Source of the DNA: Mantamonas sphyraenae
Lineage: Eukaryota > CRuMs > Mantamonadidae
NCBI GenBank assembly: GCA_026936335.1
Contig: JAPMXV010000008.1
Span: forward strand, 62,001-126,000
Direction: 5' to 3'
Length of the DNA stretch: 64,000 nucleotides
Below the pieces are notes generated by a model. It was not told the origin of the DNA. It saw nothing but the letters and a program-made list of their open reading frames with translations, and searched no databases. How positions within the stretch are numbered: the stretch's first letter is position 1; each line of letters opens with the position of its first letter. Shown here one piece after another: positions 9,620-19,696 of the stretch. Position numbers and translations under genes: made by a program.

Positions 9620-12289
9620 ATGAGTGTGAGTTGATGTTGTCGTCTTGCCCATCTGTGCCTAGTGGCTGCATGCTCATCCCGTCTCTCTCCAATCCCATCC
9701 ACACACAACCACACACACAGAGTGTGGCAGAGCTCGAAGCGCAAAGCGAGGCACCCGAGCAAAGCGACGTCGTGCTGGAGGAGCACGATTCGGACGAAGC
9801 AGCCGCAGCACCGACCGAAGAGACACAGACGGACAAGGAGGAAGACAAGGAAGAGGACGAGGAGGACGAGGAGGACGAGGAGGACGAAGAAGAGGACGAA
9901 AACGAGGCAAAGGAACACGTGGTCGTCACAACCGAATCCGGCACCTCCAGCTCCAGCTCCAGCTCCAGCACAAACACGGAAGAGGCACAGAGCAGCGCAG
10001 GGACACAGATGCAAGAGGAGAGTATCATTCTGATGGACGACACGCTGCGTGTGCGAGGCAAGGAGTACCTCGTCACCTTGACGACGTTTTCCATTGCGTA
10101 CACGCGCCTCAGCGCAACCGCAAAGGGTGAGTTGGCGTTGTGTACACCTGTGTCCGATGCCCATGGAAGACGAAAGCCCCAGAGTGTGTTTCCATGCCCT
10201 GTTGTGCACTGCATGCGGTGTGAGAGGCAAAAAGTGTGAAATCCTGGAGCCCACTGACACAAACCACCCCCAACGCGCATTTTTTTCGGACTTGCGGCGG
10301 CACACCACCGGGCACACGGCACACACGAACCACGGCGTGGGTGCTGTGTTGCCATGACGCACAGAGTCGACACAGCACGTGCCGTTCCAGTACATCATTG
10401 GAGCGAGTGGGGATGGCAAGACGACGCTGTTGGTGCACACGTACATGCCCAAAGGCAACAAGGAGACGCCGCTGGAGGCGTGGGACAGCACGGGAGTGAC
10501 CGAGGTGGGACGGTACATGGTGCCTGGGATGAAGTGGAAGCTGTCCATGCTCAAGTTTGTGTGTGAGAGCCAGGAGCAACGTGACACGTGGGTGGACGCC
10601 ATTCGCAGTGTGCTTGCAGGCGTGCGACCGGGCGAGCCCTACGATCGGCCACTGCTCCTCTTTATTGTCAATCCGTACGGAGGGAAGAAGAACTCGCCCA
10701 AGGTGTTCCGCAAGGAGGTTGTGCCCCTGTTGGAAAGGAGCATTGTGGACTACGAGATGATTGAAACCACACACGCGGGACACGCCGAGGAGATTGCCCA
10801 TGGCCTTGACTACACACGCTACCACGGCGTCGTGGGTCTCGGTGGCGATGGTCTCATCTACGAAGTGGTCAACGGCGTCCTGTCACGCGACGATTGGTAC
10901 AACGCATCGCAGAACCTGTGCATCGGACACATCCCAGGAGGCACAGGCAACGGATTGGCCACAAGTTTGGGTGCACGCAACGGCAGTCTCGGGGCATACA
11001 TTGTCCTTAAAGGACTCAAGGGACGGCGGTTTGACGCATGCACCGCCTTCTATGCACGCGATGGGGTCAACTACGAGCGCAAGTTCTCCTTCCTCACCTC
11101 CTCGTGGGGCTTCTCCTCCGACGTGGATTACTACGGCGAGAACAACCGATGGTTGGGTCCAGCACGTCAGTTGTACCTGTCCATTGCCAAGTTGCTGGAA
11201 CGCAACGAGTACAAGGGCCGCTTTGACTTTCTGCCCGTCGCCGATGCCTTTGACACACGTGCGGGCTCGTATGCCCTCAAGCGAGCGGCCAAGGGCGAAC
11301 GGGTCACGCTCAAACACACGCGCACATACCCAGAGCTGCAGAGACAGAGCAGCAGTGGTGGCGATGGTGGCGAGCTGGAGGCAGAGGGAACCAGCTCCTC
11401 ATCGACTGCCACCGGTGCTGCTGCAGACAACACAAGCACGGACAACAATGAGCCGCTGTCGATGCGAGATTTGGCGTTGGAGGGGTTGGAACACCTTCAC
11501 GATCACGACGAGCAGCGCGGTAGCTGGCACCCGTCCAGGCAGGATTGTGGACCCGGATGCAAGCAGTGTGAGCTGATGTATGCGGCGTACAAGGCACGCG
11601 GACTGGTGGCCACACCGGAGAACAGTGGAGAGGTGCCGTTTACACCGCTGCTGGACGAGTACCGAGCAAAGGACAGGAGCGAAGAGCCGCCCCCTGGATG
11701 GGTGCGTATGGATCAGAAGTTTGTGTTTTTCCTGGCCTGCAACATCCCATGGATCTCTTACGACATGTTCTCCACCCCGTGTGCTCACCTCACCGACGGT
11801 TGCCTGGATGTGATGAACGTGGGCGACGACTTTTCCCGCATGGACATGATCGGCATGTTCCTGAAGATCGAAAAGGGAGAACACATGGATTCCGCACCGG
11901 AGATGATGAAGGTGCGTGCCTTTGTGCTCGAGGTGGACCCAGAGGCCTTTTGCACCCTTGGTCTCGACGGTGAAACCTGGGGCTTTGATCCAGAGGGCCT
12001 TCGTGACGGACCCAACAGGAGTGACAAGGACGAACCCAAGAAGGGAAGCAGCAGCAGCAGCAATGCAGCAGAAGGCGACAAGGGCGATAGCAAGGGGCAA
12101 GGCAGCAGCAGCAGCAGCAGCAGCAGCGACGACGGATCAACCGCCACAGGCGACAACACCAACGACAAAGACAACGACACGTCGTCCTCACTGACGGCAC
12201 AAGAGAATCAAGAGAGCAGTGTTGGGGCTGCCAAACCCACCATGATGGTGGAGGTGCATCCGGGTCTGTTGAGATTGTTGGCACTGTGA
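9620..12289 (+). CDS. SPHK: Sphingosine kinase with PH-like N-terminal domain
   Basis: Three exons are proposed: 9620-9625 (only ATG AGT), 9721-10126 and 10365-12289, 778 codons. The tiny first exon is followed by a perfect GTGAGT donor, and the intron ends with a CA repeat and CAG. Residues 10-100 are acidic and serine-rich. A PH-like region follows (ILMDDTLRVRGKEYLVTLTT to RDTWVDAIRSVLAG). The diacylglycerol-kinase-type catalytic domain begins at LLLFIVNPYGGKKNS (about 235) and holds the nucleotide loop GLGGDGLIYEVVNG (about 296) and HIPGGTGNGLATSLG. The C-terminal half of the domain (VRMDQKFVFFLACNIPWISY, LTDGCLDVMNVG) is present after a roughly 150-residue low-complexity insert with serine runs. 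The enzyme phosphorylates sphingoid bases with ATP. A ceramide-kinase-like substrate cannot be excluded. Confidence 0.9.
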
Positions 12290-12313
12290 TGATCGAATTC
12301 ATCCAATTTTCAA

Positions 12314-12911
12314 CTAGCCTTCCACCAAATCATCCGGTTTGCATAGCACATATTCTGGCAAATCATACGAATCCCCCTTGGCATCATAACAGCGTCGCAT
12401 GGACCCTCCCTCGAGTGTGATTTCGGCGCTTTCCAGCAGCACCATTGCCGTTTCGTCGTTTTCCGCCTCGCAGGCAGCCTTGAGGGTGTTCCACACCACC
12501 TTCTGACCCCCATAGTATGGTGCCGTGTGCCAGAATTCCTCTGGAGGGAAGTGATATGCGCATACGTGTCCAGTGGAGTGAGTGGTGGCCCAAAGTAGGG
12601 GCAAGGCGTTTGTGGAAATGGTTGGAATCGAGAAGTTTCCTTCCCACCCTCCCCCCGGACCACACAAGCATGATGGCGATGGATACCACACAGAATCACA
12701 CACACGGTGTCATAACATACCCCTTTTCTCATCCAATTCGGACGCTGTCATGCCACCACTCTTCCACGGCGGCCTCAACTCTGAGCCCTTCTTCTTGTCT
12801 CTGTTCCGCGAGGCTGGGTCATGCGTCGTGCCGTGTCAGTGACCGCATTGTGCATTGTGTACCATCTCCCCCGTCTGTGTGAAGTGCATCCAACTCACTG
12901 TTGCCTCCCAT
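12314..12911 (-). CDS. UBTD1/2-type N-terminal domain protein lacking the ubiquitin-like domain
   Basis: Three exons (12911-12899, 12813-12721, 12540-12314) give 110 codons. The first coding exon has only 13 bases. The protein begins MGGNTSRNRDKKKG, a good N-myristoylation signal next to a basic patch. LRPPWKSGGMTASELDEKRE and EFWHTAPYYGGQKVVWNTLK follow, and the end is MRRCYDAKGDSYDLPEYVL. These match the N-terminal domain of the ubiquitin-domain proteins UBTD1/UBTD2 (DEFWDTAPAFEG and ECYDELGNRYQLP in human). Animal UBTD proteins, about 230 residues, continue into a ubiquitin-like domain; here the frame stops (DDLVEG) 24 bases from the sphingosine kinase stop. In animals these proteins bind E2 enzymes of the UBE2D family. 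This short form would keep the membrane anchor and the binding domain only. Confidence 0.8.
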
Positions 12912-12978
12912 GCGAAAAACAGGGTTCAAATACACTGCGTCTGCGCGCGGATGAAACCAACCATTGTCCGTGTTTCCG

Positions 12979-14655
12979 ATGCGAGTGGCCGTTGTGTACA
13001 AAGACAAGGCCAAGGTGCAATCATTGCCATCGTCGTTTGACCTGTCGATCGTCAAGGCGCTGGCGCTGCGGCGGTTCCCGGAAGTTGCTCGGCTCTTGGA
13101 AACTCGGGAGAATTCGGGGGTCGCTTTGTACTGGCGCAACCGACACCCTGAGGCGGAGGAGGAGGTGGTGGAGGGTGGTGGTGAGTCATGTCAGATGGAT
13201 GCCATCATGTGTGAGGAGTTGGCAAAGACAAAGGGGTCGCCCATGCCGGAGCTGGAGTTGCGGGTGAGCGATTCGTCGGCGGACACGTTGCAGGTGTGGA
13301 AGCCGCCAGTCGCGGCCAGCAGTGGCAGCAGTGGTGAGACGGAAGAGTCCTCGTCACGAGAGGAGGGGATGGCACGCAATCAGTTCAATTCGGCTCAGTT
13401 TTACGTGTTTGAGGACGAGGAGGAGCAACCGGAGCCGTATCCAGCCTGGCAGGATGAGGATCACGCGCTGCCCGTGTTTTCCTTTGCCCAATTGCAGAGT
13501 GAACTGGAGCAGGCATTGGAAGCAGCATCGTCATCCTCTTCGTCATCATCGTCATCGTTTGGATCGGGGACGGGATCGTTGTCAGAGGGATTGGAGGACG
13601 AGAGTGTGCTTGACGAGGCGATTGGGTATTGGAAGGAACACGGGTACTGTGTGGTGGACATGCACAAGCACACCGTGGAACAGCTGGACACACTGCATGC
13701 GCAATCATTGGACTATTTTGCACTGGACATGGAGGAGAAGAAGAAGCACACAGTGTCCCTGGAACGGTATCTCGGGTACAAAAACAGAGTGGATCTGGGA
13801 AAGGAGTTCTTGTGCGTGTGGTGTGGTTGGTGTGGGATACACTTCACCCCACAAGATAGACACTCACACACACACACACACACACACATACACATTGCCC
13901 ACAGCCAAGTGCGCAGGTGGCACAAAGACCTGAGCAGCATCTGTCCGGATGAACAGACACTTGCCGGGTGGAAAGAGACGTGCACGGCGTCGTTTGAGGC
14001 CGTATATGAAGTGGCACGCACCATGTTCCTTGGCATGGGACGACACGCAGGTCTGTCACACGATTATATGCTCTCGTTGCTCCCCGATGCGTTGGAGGAG
14101 GGCGAGCGTGTGAGTGGCACCGTGCTGGAGGTGTTCCACTACATGAAACCCAGCGAGGGTCTGTGTGTGGATGAGATTGCAGACGACGACCAACAGGCAC
14201 CGTTTGTGGATGGCAAACGTCCCATGCCATGTCCAGCACACACAGACATCTCCCTGGTGACGGTGATTCCACGCTCACGAGAGGGGGCCTCCCTCAATGT
14301 GTATGACTGGCACAGGGGCGAATGGATCGATGTGGAAACACACGCAGAACCCAGCTACTGTGTGGTCTTTGGCGGTGAATCCTTGCAGCGGCTCCTGAAC
14401 GGGTTGATCATCCCGCTGCCCCACAAGGTGTTGCCCACGCGCATACGACGCATCAGCACTCCCATGATCATGTTGGCTCGTTCCAAAGCCATGCTGGACA
14501 CCACACAGACCGATCCCTCTGTGTGTGGCGAGGTGAAAGGTCGCAATCTGACCCCTGTGCCCTCGCAACAGTTTGTCAACCACGTCAGCTCCACACGCAT
14601 CAGTTCGCTCTTCAAGTATTCGCCCCACGCCCAGAACAAGTCGACGACGACTTAG
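12979..14655 (+). CDS. Fe(II)/2-oxoglutarate-dependent oxygenase (isopenicillin-N-synthase-like)
   Basis: Two exons (12979-13811, 13905-14655) give 527 codons. The first 210 residues are acidic and serine-rich with no clear match. From DEAIGYWKEHGYCVVDMHKH onward the protein resembles the plant/fungal-type 2-oxoglutarate oxygenase family. The iron ligands are His-Thr-Asp in PCPAHTDISLV (about residue 389) and His in PLPHKVLPT (about 449). RRIST (about 459) provides the arginine-x-serine pair that binds 2-oxoglutarate. All three are intact, so it should be active; the substrate is unknown. The intron carries a long CA repeat before its acceptor. A short upstream frame, ATG at 12951 to TGA near 13040, overlaps the start in another frame and may act as an inhibitory uORF. 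The last 44 bases of the frame overlap the antisense SET-domain gene. Confidence 0.83.
   Translation: MRVAVVYKDKAKVQSLPSSFDLSIVKALALRRFPEVARLLETRENSGVALYWRNRHPEAEEEVVEGGGESCQMDAIMCEELAKTKGSPMPELELRVSDSSADTLQVWKPPVAASSGSSGETEESSSREEGMARNQFNSAQFYVFEDEEEQPEPYPAWQDEDHALPVFSFAQLQSELEQALEAASSSSSSSSSSFGSGTGSLSEGLEDESVLDEAIGYWKEHGYCVVDMHKHTVEQLDTLHAQSLDYFALDMEEKKKHTVSLERYLGYKNRVDLGKEFLCVWCGWCGIHFTPQDRHSHTHTHTHIHIAHSQVRRWHKDLSSICPDEQTLAGWKETCTASFEAVYEVARTMFLGMGRHAGLSHDYMLSLLPDALEEGERVSGTVLEVFHYMKPSEGLCVDEIADDDQQAPFVDGKRPMPCPAHTDISLVTVIPRSREGASLNVYDWHRGEWIDVETHAEPSYCVVFGGESLQRLLNGLIIPLPHKVLPTRIRRISTPMIMLARSKAMLDTTQTDPSVCGEVKGRNLTPVPSQQFVNHVSSTRISSLFKYSPHAQNKSTTT
13859..13896 (+). repeat. CA repeat in the intron of the 2-oxoglutarate oxygenase
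   Basis: A clean CA run precedes ATACACATTGCCCACAG at the 3' end of the intron. Confidence 0.85.
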
Positions 14656-16040
14656 GCGATGAAGAGGATGAGGAGGATGAGGAGGACGATTCACAGGCCA
14701 CTTTGCTCTGCACCATCGCTTCCACCGCGTCGATGATCGCCAAATCGTTTTCCCGCAGCTGAAGGGCGACATGCAGGGCCATTTGTTGCGATGGATTCCA
14801 TGCACTGGACTCCAGTTGTGCACCATTGTCGGCATACAGGGCACGGAGACCTTGGCAGAGGTCACCGACAATGGACCAAAGGTGAATCCTCCTCCTCTTC
14901 ATCGTCGTCACCGCCGTTGTCCTCGTCCTTGCCCTCCATGGCCTGGATGAGCAGGGTGTCGTTCAGACGACGTGTGGTTGCGTGAGTGGCCGCCCACCAC
15001 ACACGCAGGAGGGCCATGAGGTTCCAGGTGGGACCGTCGTGTTGCAAGGCAACGTGTTGCGTCAAGCCGTGAGCCTGCACAAAGCGTTGTGCCTGTGGTG
15101 GCATCTGATCCACGAGGGTGTGTGCCACGGCGGCCAATGATACGGTGTCCATGTCATTGGCAGTGGCAAGAACAACGAATCCGTAGTGTTTGCACAGCTC
15201 CCAGTTGCTCTGCCGATTGTAACATATAAAGGCTTGGGTGCCGCGTGCAAATGCACTGTGGGTGGTGATTTCAAACCGTTGTCGCTGCTCATTGAATGTC
15301 GCCGTCGTGCTCACCTCGTTGCTGTGGTTCAACAGGTCGCCAAAGGGCATCAGCGCATACCGATCCTCGGCCTCCCCGTTTTCCAAGTACACACAGCGTG
15401 TCATCACCGTGGCGTATGCCCACATCACATCGTCCTCCATGTCATCGCCATTCCATGCCAGCACCTCTCTGTGCACCTGTGCAAACGAGACACAGGCCGC
15501 TTGCAACGCTTCCACCTCGCACACCTCCTTCTCCACGGCTTCCCGCCTGCTTTTGGGGCCCAACACAGGCCATGCCTCGCGTGGCAGATGCACTGGTGTG
15601 CCATACGCCTGTGGGATGCTTTGCATGTACGCGTGCAGATGGCTGTCACTGCCCAGCGCTCGGTGGTGGAGCAGGTACACACACAGCACCCCCAGAGGAC
15701 TCAGGTCGCTTTCTGCCAATCGATCACCCAACACAGGATCCTGTTTTGCATGGGTACTTGTCACCATGCATTCCCATGGGATGGCAAACAGCACATCGCC
15801 CGCATGGATGGACGCCGTCGCAAGCAACCCTCGTCCGGTCTCGGGAAAATCCGCACACACCAGTGGCGTGTGTGGCATCCCTCCGTCTCGTAACCCTTTC
15901 ACCAATGGTTCCACCCATGGCTCTCGGACCCGCCGTAGCCGTTCCGCTTGTGATTTGAGCCGTTGACGACCACAACGGCCCAGACGACGACTCATCCGAG
16001 TGGTGGTGGATTGCGATGGCAGCGGCAGCGCAGAATCCAT
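14612..16040 (-). CDS. SETD3-type SET-domain protein methyltransferase
   Basis: The main exon 16040-14912 joins to 14850-14612 across a proposed 61-base intron, giving 455 codons. The split SET domain reads ADFPETGRGLLATASIHAGD, then an inserted helical domain (VMWAYATVMTRCVYLENGEA), then MPFGDLLNHSNEV and FICYNRQSNWELCKHYGFV. A C-terminal helical part (MALHVALQLRENDLAIIDAV) corresponds to the Rubisco-LSMT substrate-binding domain. This layout is that of SETD3/SETD4/SETD6 proteins, which methylate actin histidine or protein lysines; VMTR recalls SETD3. The frame changes at an acidic repeat (DNGGDDDEEEEDS), so the intron is inferred from phase and from a GTGACG donor, and could instead be a sequence error. 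The serine-run tail is coded antisense to the end of the 2-oxoglutarate oxygenase gene. Confidence 0.82.
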
Positions 16041-16075
16041 TGCAAATCCTCTCTCTCTCTCTCTCTCTCTCCCTG

Positions 16076-16948
16076 TTAATCATCCTTCCCGTCGCCGGTA
16101 AAGAAGCCCACCATCTTCTTGAACCAGCCAGCGGGGGACTTGCAGTCGCGGTCTGTGGTTTGCGGCTCGGGTTCGAGGGAGGCAAACTCCTCCATGAGTT
16201 CCCTCTGGCGATCGGTGATATTTTTGGGCACCACCACATTGAAGTGGATGTACTGGTGGCCATGTTTGTCCTTGTTGACCTTCTTGATGCCCTTGCCTCG
16301 CATGACACGCCTCTCATTGGGTTGCGTTCCCGCGGGCACCTTGAGTTCCACCTCGCCATCCAGGGTGGGCACCATGACAGTGCCACCCAACACAGCACGC
16401 GACACACTGATGGGCACTTCGATGTGTACGTCGGAGCCACGGCGCACAAAGCGACTGTCCTCCTCGACCTGGATGCGCACAAACAGGTTGCCATTCGGGG
16501 CGCGTCGTCGTCCTGCGTCGCCCTGTCCTGCCACACGGATGTTGACACCGGTGTCCACACCTGCTGGGATGGGCACTTCAATCACACGATGCTCCCTGCG
16601 CACGCCTTCGCCATCGCATGAACCACACGGGTTGGGATTGACCACCCCTTCGCCTCCGCAACGCGAGCAGGGCACTCGCATGTGAAAGAACCCGTCACTC
16701 ATTGTTTGTGTGCCACTGCCTGCACATTGCACACACTTTTGCATGCTGCTCCCCTTGGCACTCCCGCTGCCCTCGCACGTGCTGCACGTGACGTTGGAAA
16801 AGAAGCGCACATCTTTCGTCGCCCCCTTCACCGCCTCTTCAAACGACAGGTTCAACGACACCTGCACGTCCGACCCACGCTGCGTACGCGCCCCTCCGCC
16901 TGCACTGAACCCAGAGCCAAATCCACTCTGATTGAACATGTTTTCAAA

Positions 16949-16988
<40 letters not shown>

Positions 16989-17855
16989 TGCGTGTGTGAG
17001 TGAGTGAACTCGGCACTTTTCCTCGCCAGCCTGCCTGGGACCAGCATACCTCGCTGAATAGGTCGTCGGTACTGAAACCACCCGCTCCTCCGCGAGCCCC
17101 TCCTGGCCCTCCTGTGCCCATTCGACTGCCCGCATGTCCGTATGCGTCGTAATTCGCCCGTTTCTTGTCGTCGCTCAGCACCTCGTACGCCGCGTTGATG
17201 TCCGCAAAGCGAGACCCTGCGTCCTCCTCCTTGTTCACATCCGGGTGGTACTTCTTTGCCAACTGTGGCGTGCGTATGTCCCGAAGGGAAGCGGGGGGCA
17301 CGGCGCATGGATGCGCATGGATGGTGTGAGTGGTCCCCTTGCATGGTTGATTTTTGGGACGGCTGATCTCTCACACGCAAGTCAACGCTCCGGACACGCG
17401 CAAAAAACTCACGTCTCTGTACGCCTTTTTGATCTCCTTCTTGCTTGCCGATCGAGACACTCCCAGGATCTCATAATAGTCCCGCTTCTCATCGGCCTGT
17501 GTGACGGCTGTGTGTGTGGTGCAGTGCAGTGTGGGGTGTGGGGGGTGGGTGGGGGTGTGGGTTTTTCCGCTTCCGCCGCGCGGCCTCTCGCGCCCCGGGC
17601 CCTCTCGCTCCTGCGCAGCCCTTTGGCGCACTTACGTGTTGTGTGCAGTGTACGATGTGTCTGTGCATCCTTGTCCTGTGCCGTAGTCCTCTCACACAGC
17701 CTGCTGCTGCTGCCACCGGCGGCCAACACCGTGCAGCGATGCACAAAGCCTCCGCCTCGCGTGCTGCTCGCTGCCGCCAACGACGCCAGTCCGCGTCCCA
17801 CCACTCCACTTGTGCCATTGACGCCGCCGCCACCACAGCCATCCAACGCCATCAT
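16076..17855 (-). CDS. DNAJA3: Mitochondrial-type DnaJ/Hsp40 (DNAJA3/Mdj1-like)
   Basis: Four exons (17855-17636, 17507-17413, 17262-17050, 16948-16076) give 466 codons, and every junction keeps phase. The first 75 residues are rich in Ser, Ala and Arg with few acids, as in a mitochondrial presequence. The J domain follows: [20 protein letters not shown], then HPD in [14 protein letters not shown], then [21 protein letters not shown] glycine-rich segment leads to four zinc-binding CXXCXGXG repeats ([32 protein letters not shown]) and the client-binding domains. It should stimulate mitochondrial Hsp70. The third intron is a nearly pure CA repeat on the sense strand. Further in-frame ATGs upstream make the exact start uncertain. 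The SET-domain gene starts 35 bases downstream on the same strand. Confidence 0.92.
16950..16982. repeat. TG repeat in DnaJ intron 3 (CA on coding strand)
   Basis: Fourteen TG units abut the acceptor of the last DnaJ exon, one base from the splice site region. Confidence 0.85.
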
Positions 17856-18223
17856 ACGAGTGGTCAACCATGATGAATGTGTGGCGGATGCCGAGGTGGA
17901 GGCAGGGGACAAAGACGACAACGTCGTCAATCCTCGCGACCGTCCCACGGCCGCACCACTGCCTGTCCCACCTCCATTCCTGGCTGAGGTGGCCATTGAT
18001 CCTCTTGGCATCCACTTGGACGACCATGTTTGCGACTCGCCTCCCATGGCCAGCACACGGGCCGCCCGAGAGCAGGCTTTCCGAGTACGCTCTCGCATCA
18101 TGATGATTGAGTTGCCTTGCATCATGCACTCATCAAGCATTCACACACATGCGCATGTCACCTTTGCCTCCCATAGAACCCCCCTCCCCTTCGCCCTTCT
18201 CCCCCATCACCAACCCAATCATC
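17856..18223. promoter_or_regulatory. 368-base divergent region, DnaJ / QTRT2
   Basis: This is the longest divergent spacer in the window. Neither strand shows a convincing coding segment, though the DnaJ frame stays open upstream through several ATGs. It probably holds both 5' UTRs and the shared promoter. No repeat or TATA-like element stands out. Confidence 0.4.
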
Positions 18224-19594
18224 ATGTCGGCATCGTCCAGGTTCACCGTGACGGCCTCGAGCTCCTCCTCGGCCGCACGCACGGCTGTCCTTTCGCTGGC
18301 CCATGGGGACATGCCCACTCCATCCATGATGCTGATGACAAGGTTTGGCACACCCCACTATCTACTGCCCGACATGGTGGCCGATCTGGGTACGGATCGA
18401 CCCCTTCAACTCAACCTCACCGACGTGTACGTTTTGAACCCACCAACCATCCCCCCCCCCCTACATGTGAATCACTCACATATCCATATGCACTGTGTGC
18501 AAACAGTATGAGCCGTCCGGGGCTGCCGATTATGAAGAAATACGCCGAGAAGTTTGGGGCTGGGTTCAATGCGTTCAGCAACCTGCGCCAGCAGGCGTTT
18601 GTGCTCACCCACCGCGACCCAGAGGTGTATGTGGCAGCCCTGCCTTGTGGAAACGACTATGTCAACATTATGACGGACCGTGGCAAGCTTCAGGTGACCC
18701 CTGAGGACCTGTACGAGCTGGTGCAGGCAGCCCAGCCCGACGCCTACGTCTGCCTCTCCGACGAGGTCCCACACAACGTCTCACGCAAGCGGTGCGGCAA
18801 ATCCACCAAACGCAGCGCCAGTCTACTGGAGGCCAGTCTCACCCTGCACGAACAGCTGAGTGGAAGCAGCAGTGAGGATAAGGAACAGGAAGAGGAAGAG
18901 CAGGAGCAGGAGCAGGTGGAGAGGGGGAAGCACTGCTGCCACTCCTCCTCCCCTCTTGTTTGCCGCCATCCAGGGGGGTGGGGACATGGAGAGTCGGGAA
19001 AACAGTGCAAAGGAGGTGGCAGCGGTGGCAGATCGAATTGACGGTGTGGTGTTGGGTGGCTTGGGATTGGGGGAGGATCTCAAGACGAGGGAGAGGTTGA
19101 TTGCCACCTGCCTGGAACATGTGCCAGACTCATTGCCACGCATGGCCTCGTGTATTGCAAGCACACCCATGGAGATGGTGTTGGCTGTGCGTGCGGGTGT
19201 GGATTTGTTGGATTCCACCTTTGCCGCCCGGTGCACGCAGGACGGCTTTGCCATTGCCTTGCCACTGTCCTTGGATGCCGCTGTGGCCCAGAGGGAAGAG
19301 CTGTCACAGGCACGCTTTGTGGAGGATGATCCACTCAAGGTGAACATGCACGATCAGATGCACCGCAAGGACACGGGGGCGTTGGTGATGGGTTGTGGTT
19401 GCTTTGCCTGCACACGACACACGCGCGCCTATGTCCATCACCTGCTGCGCACTCAGGAAATGTTGGCCGACACCCTTCTTTCTGCACACAACGCACACCA
19501 CATGCAACAGTGGATGGCACTCCTCCGTCAGCTAATCCAGGACGATGCCTTGCAAGACTACATCGACGTCCTCGGCGACCTCAGCAGCTTGTAG
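18224..19594 (+). CDS. QTRT2: Queuine tRNA-ribosyltransferase accessory subunit 2
   Basis: Three exons (18224-18426, 18507-18871, 18924-19594) give 412 codons, close to the 415 of human QTRT2. QTRT2 pairs with QTRT1 at the mitochondrial surface to exchange guanine-34 for queuine in tRNAs with GUN anticodons. Visible matches are TRFGTPHYLLPDMVADLG, GLPIMKKYAEKFGAGFNAF, the TIM-barrel strand LLFAAIQGGGDMESRENSAK, GVDLLDSTFAA, and the zinc site CGCFACTRHTRAYVHHLL, followed by NAHHMQQWMALLRQLI. As expected for subunit 2, the catalytic aspartates of QTRT1 are not obvious. The second intron is inferred: a 52-base purine-rich GTGAGG...GAGAG removal keeps the barrel strand. A rival 58-base GTGGAG...CCAG intron has a better pyrimidine tract but would delete that strand. 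Confidence 0.9.
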
Positions 19595-19696
19595 CGTGGA
19601 GTTTGGAGCTTGGAGCTTGCAACACACAAATCACTCTCGAAAGGTGTACAACAAACTCCATCCATTTTCGTCCGTTGTCTCTCTCCTTCTCCCCCT

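Noticed and set aside
16040-16075. A gene or promoter in the CT repeat between DnaJ and the SET gene
   Set aside because: Only 35 bases of CT repeat lie between the DnaJ stop and the SET-gene ATG; too short for a gene, though it may serve as the SET-gene promoter.
17134-18223. Upstream part of a long plus-strand frame running into QTRT2
   Set aside because: It lies antisense to DnaJ exons; the QTRT2 domain starts only at 18224 and its next exon needs a splice.
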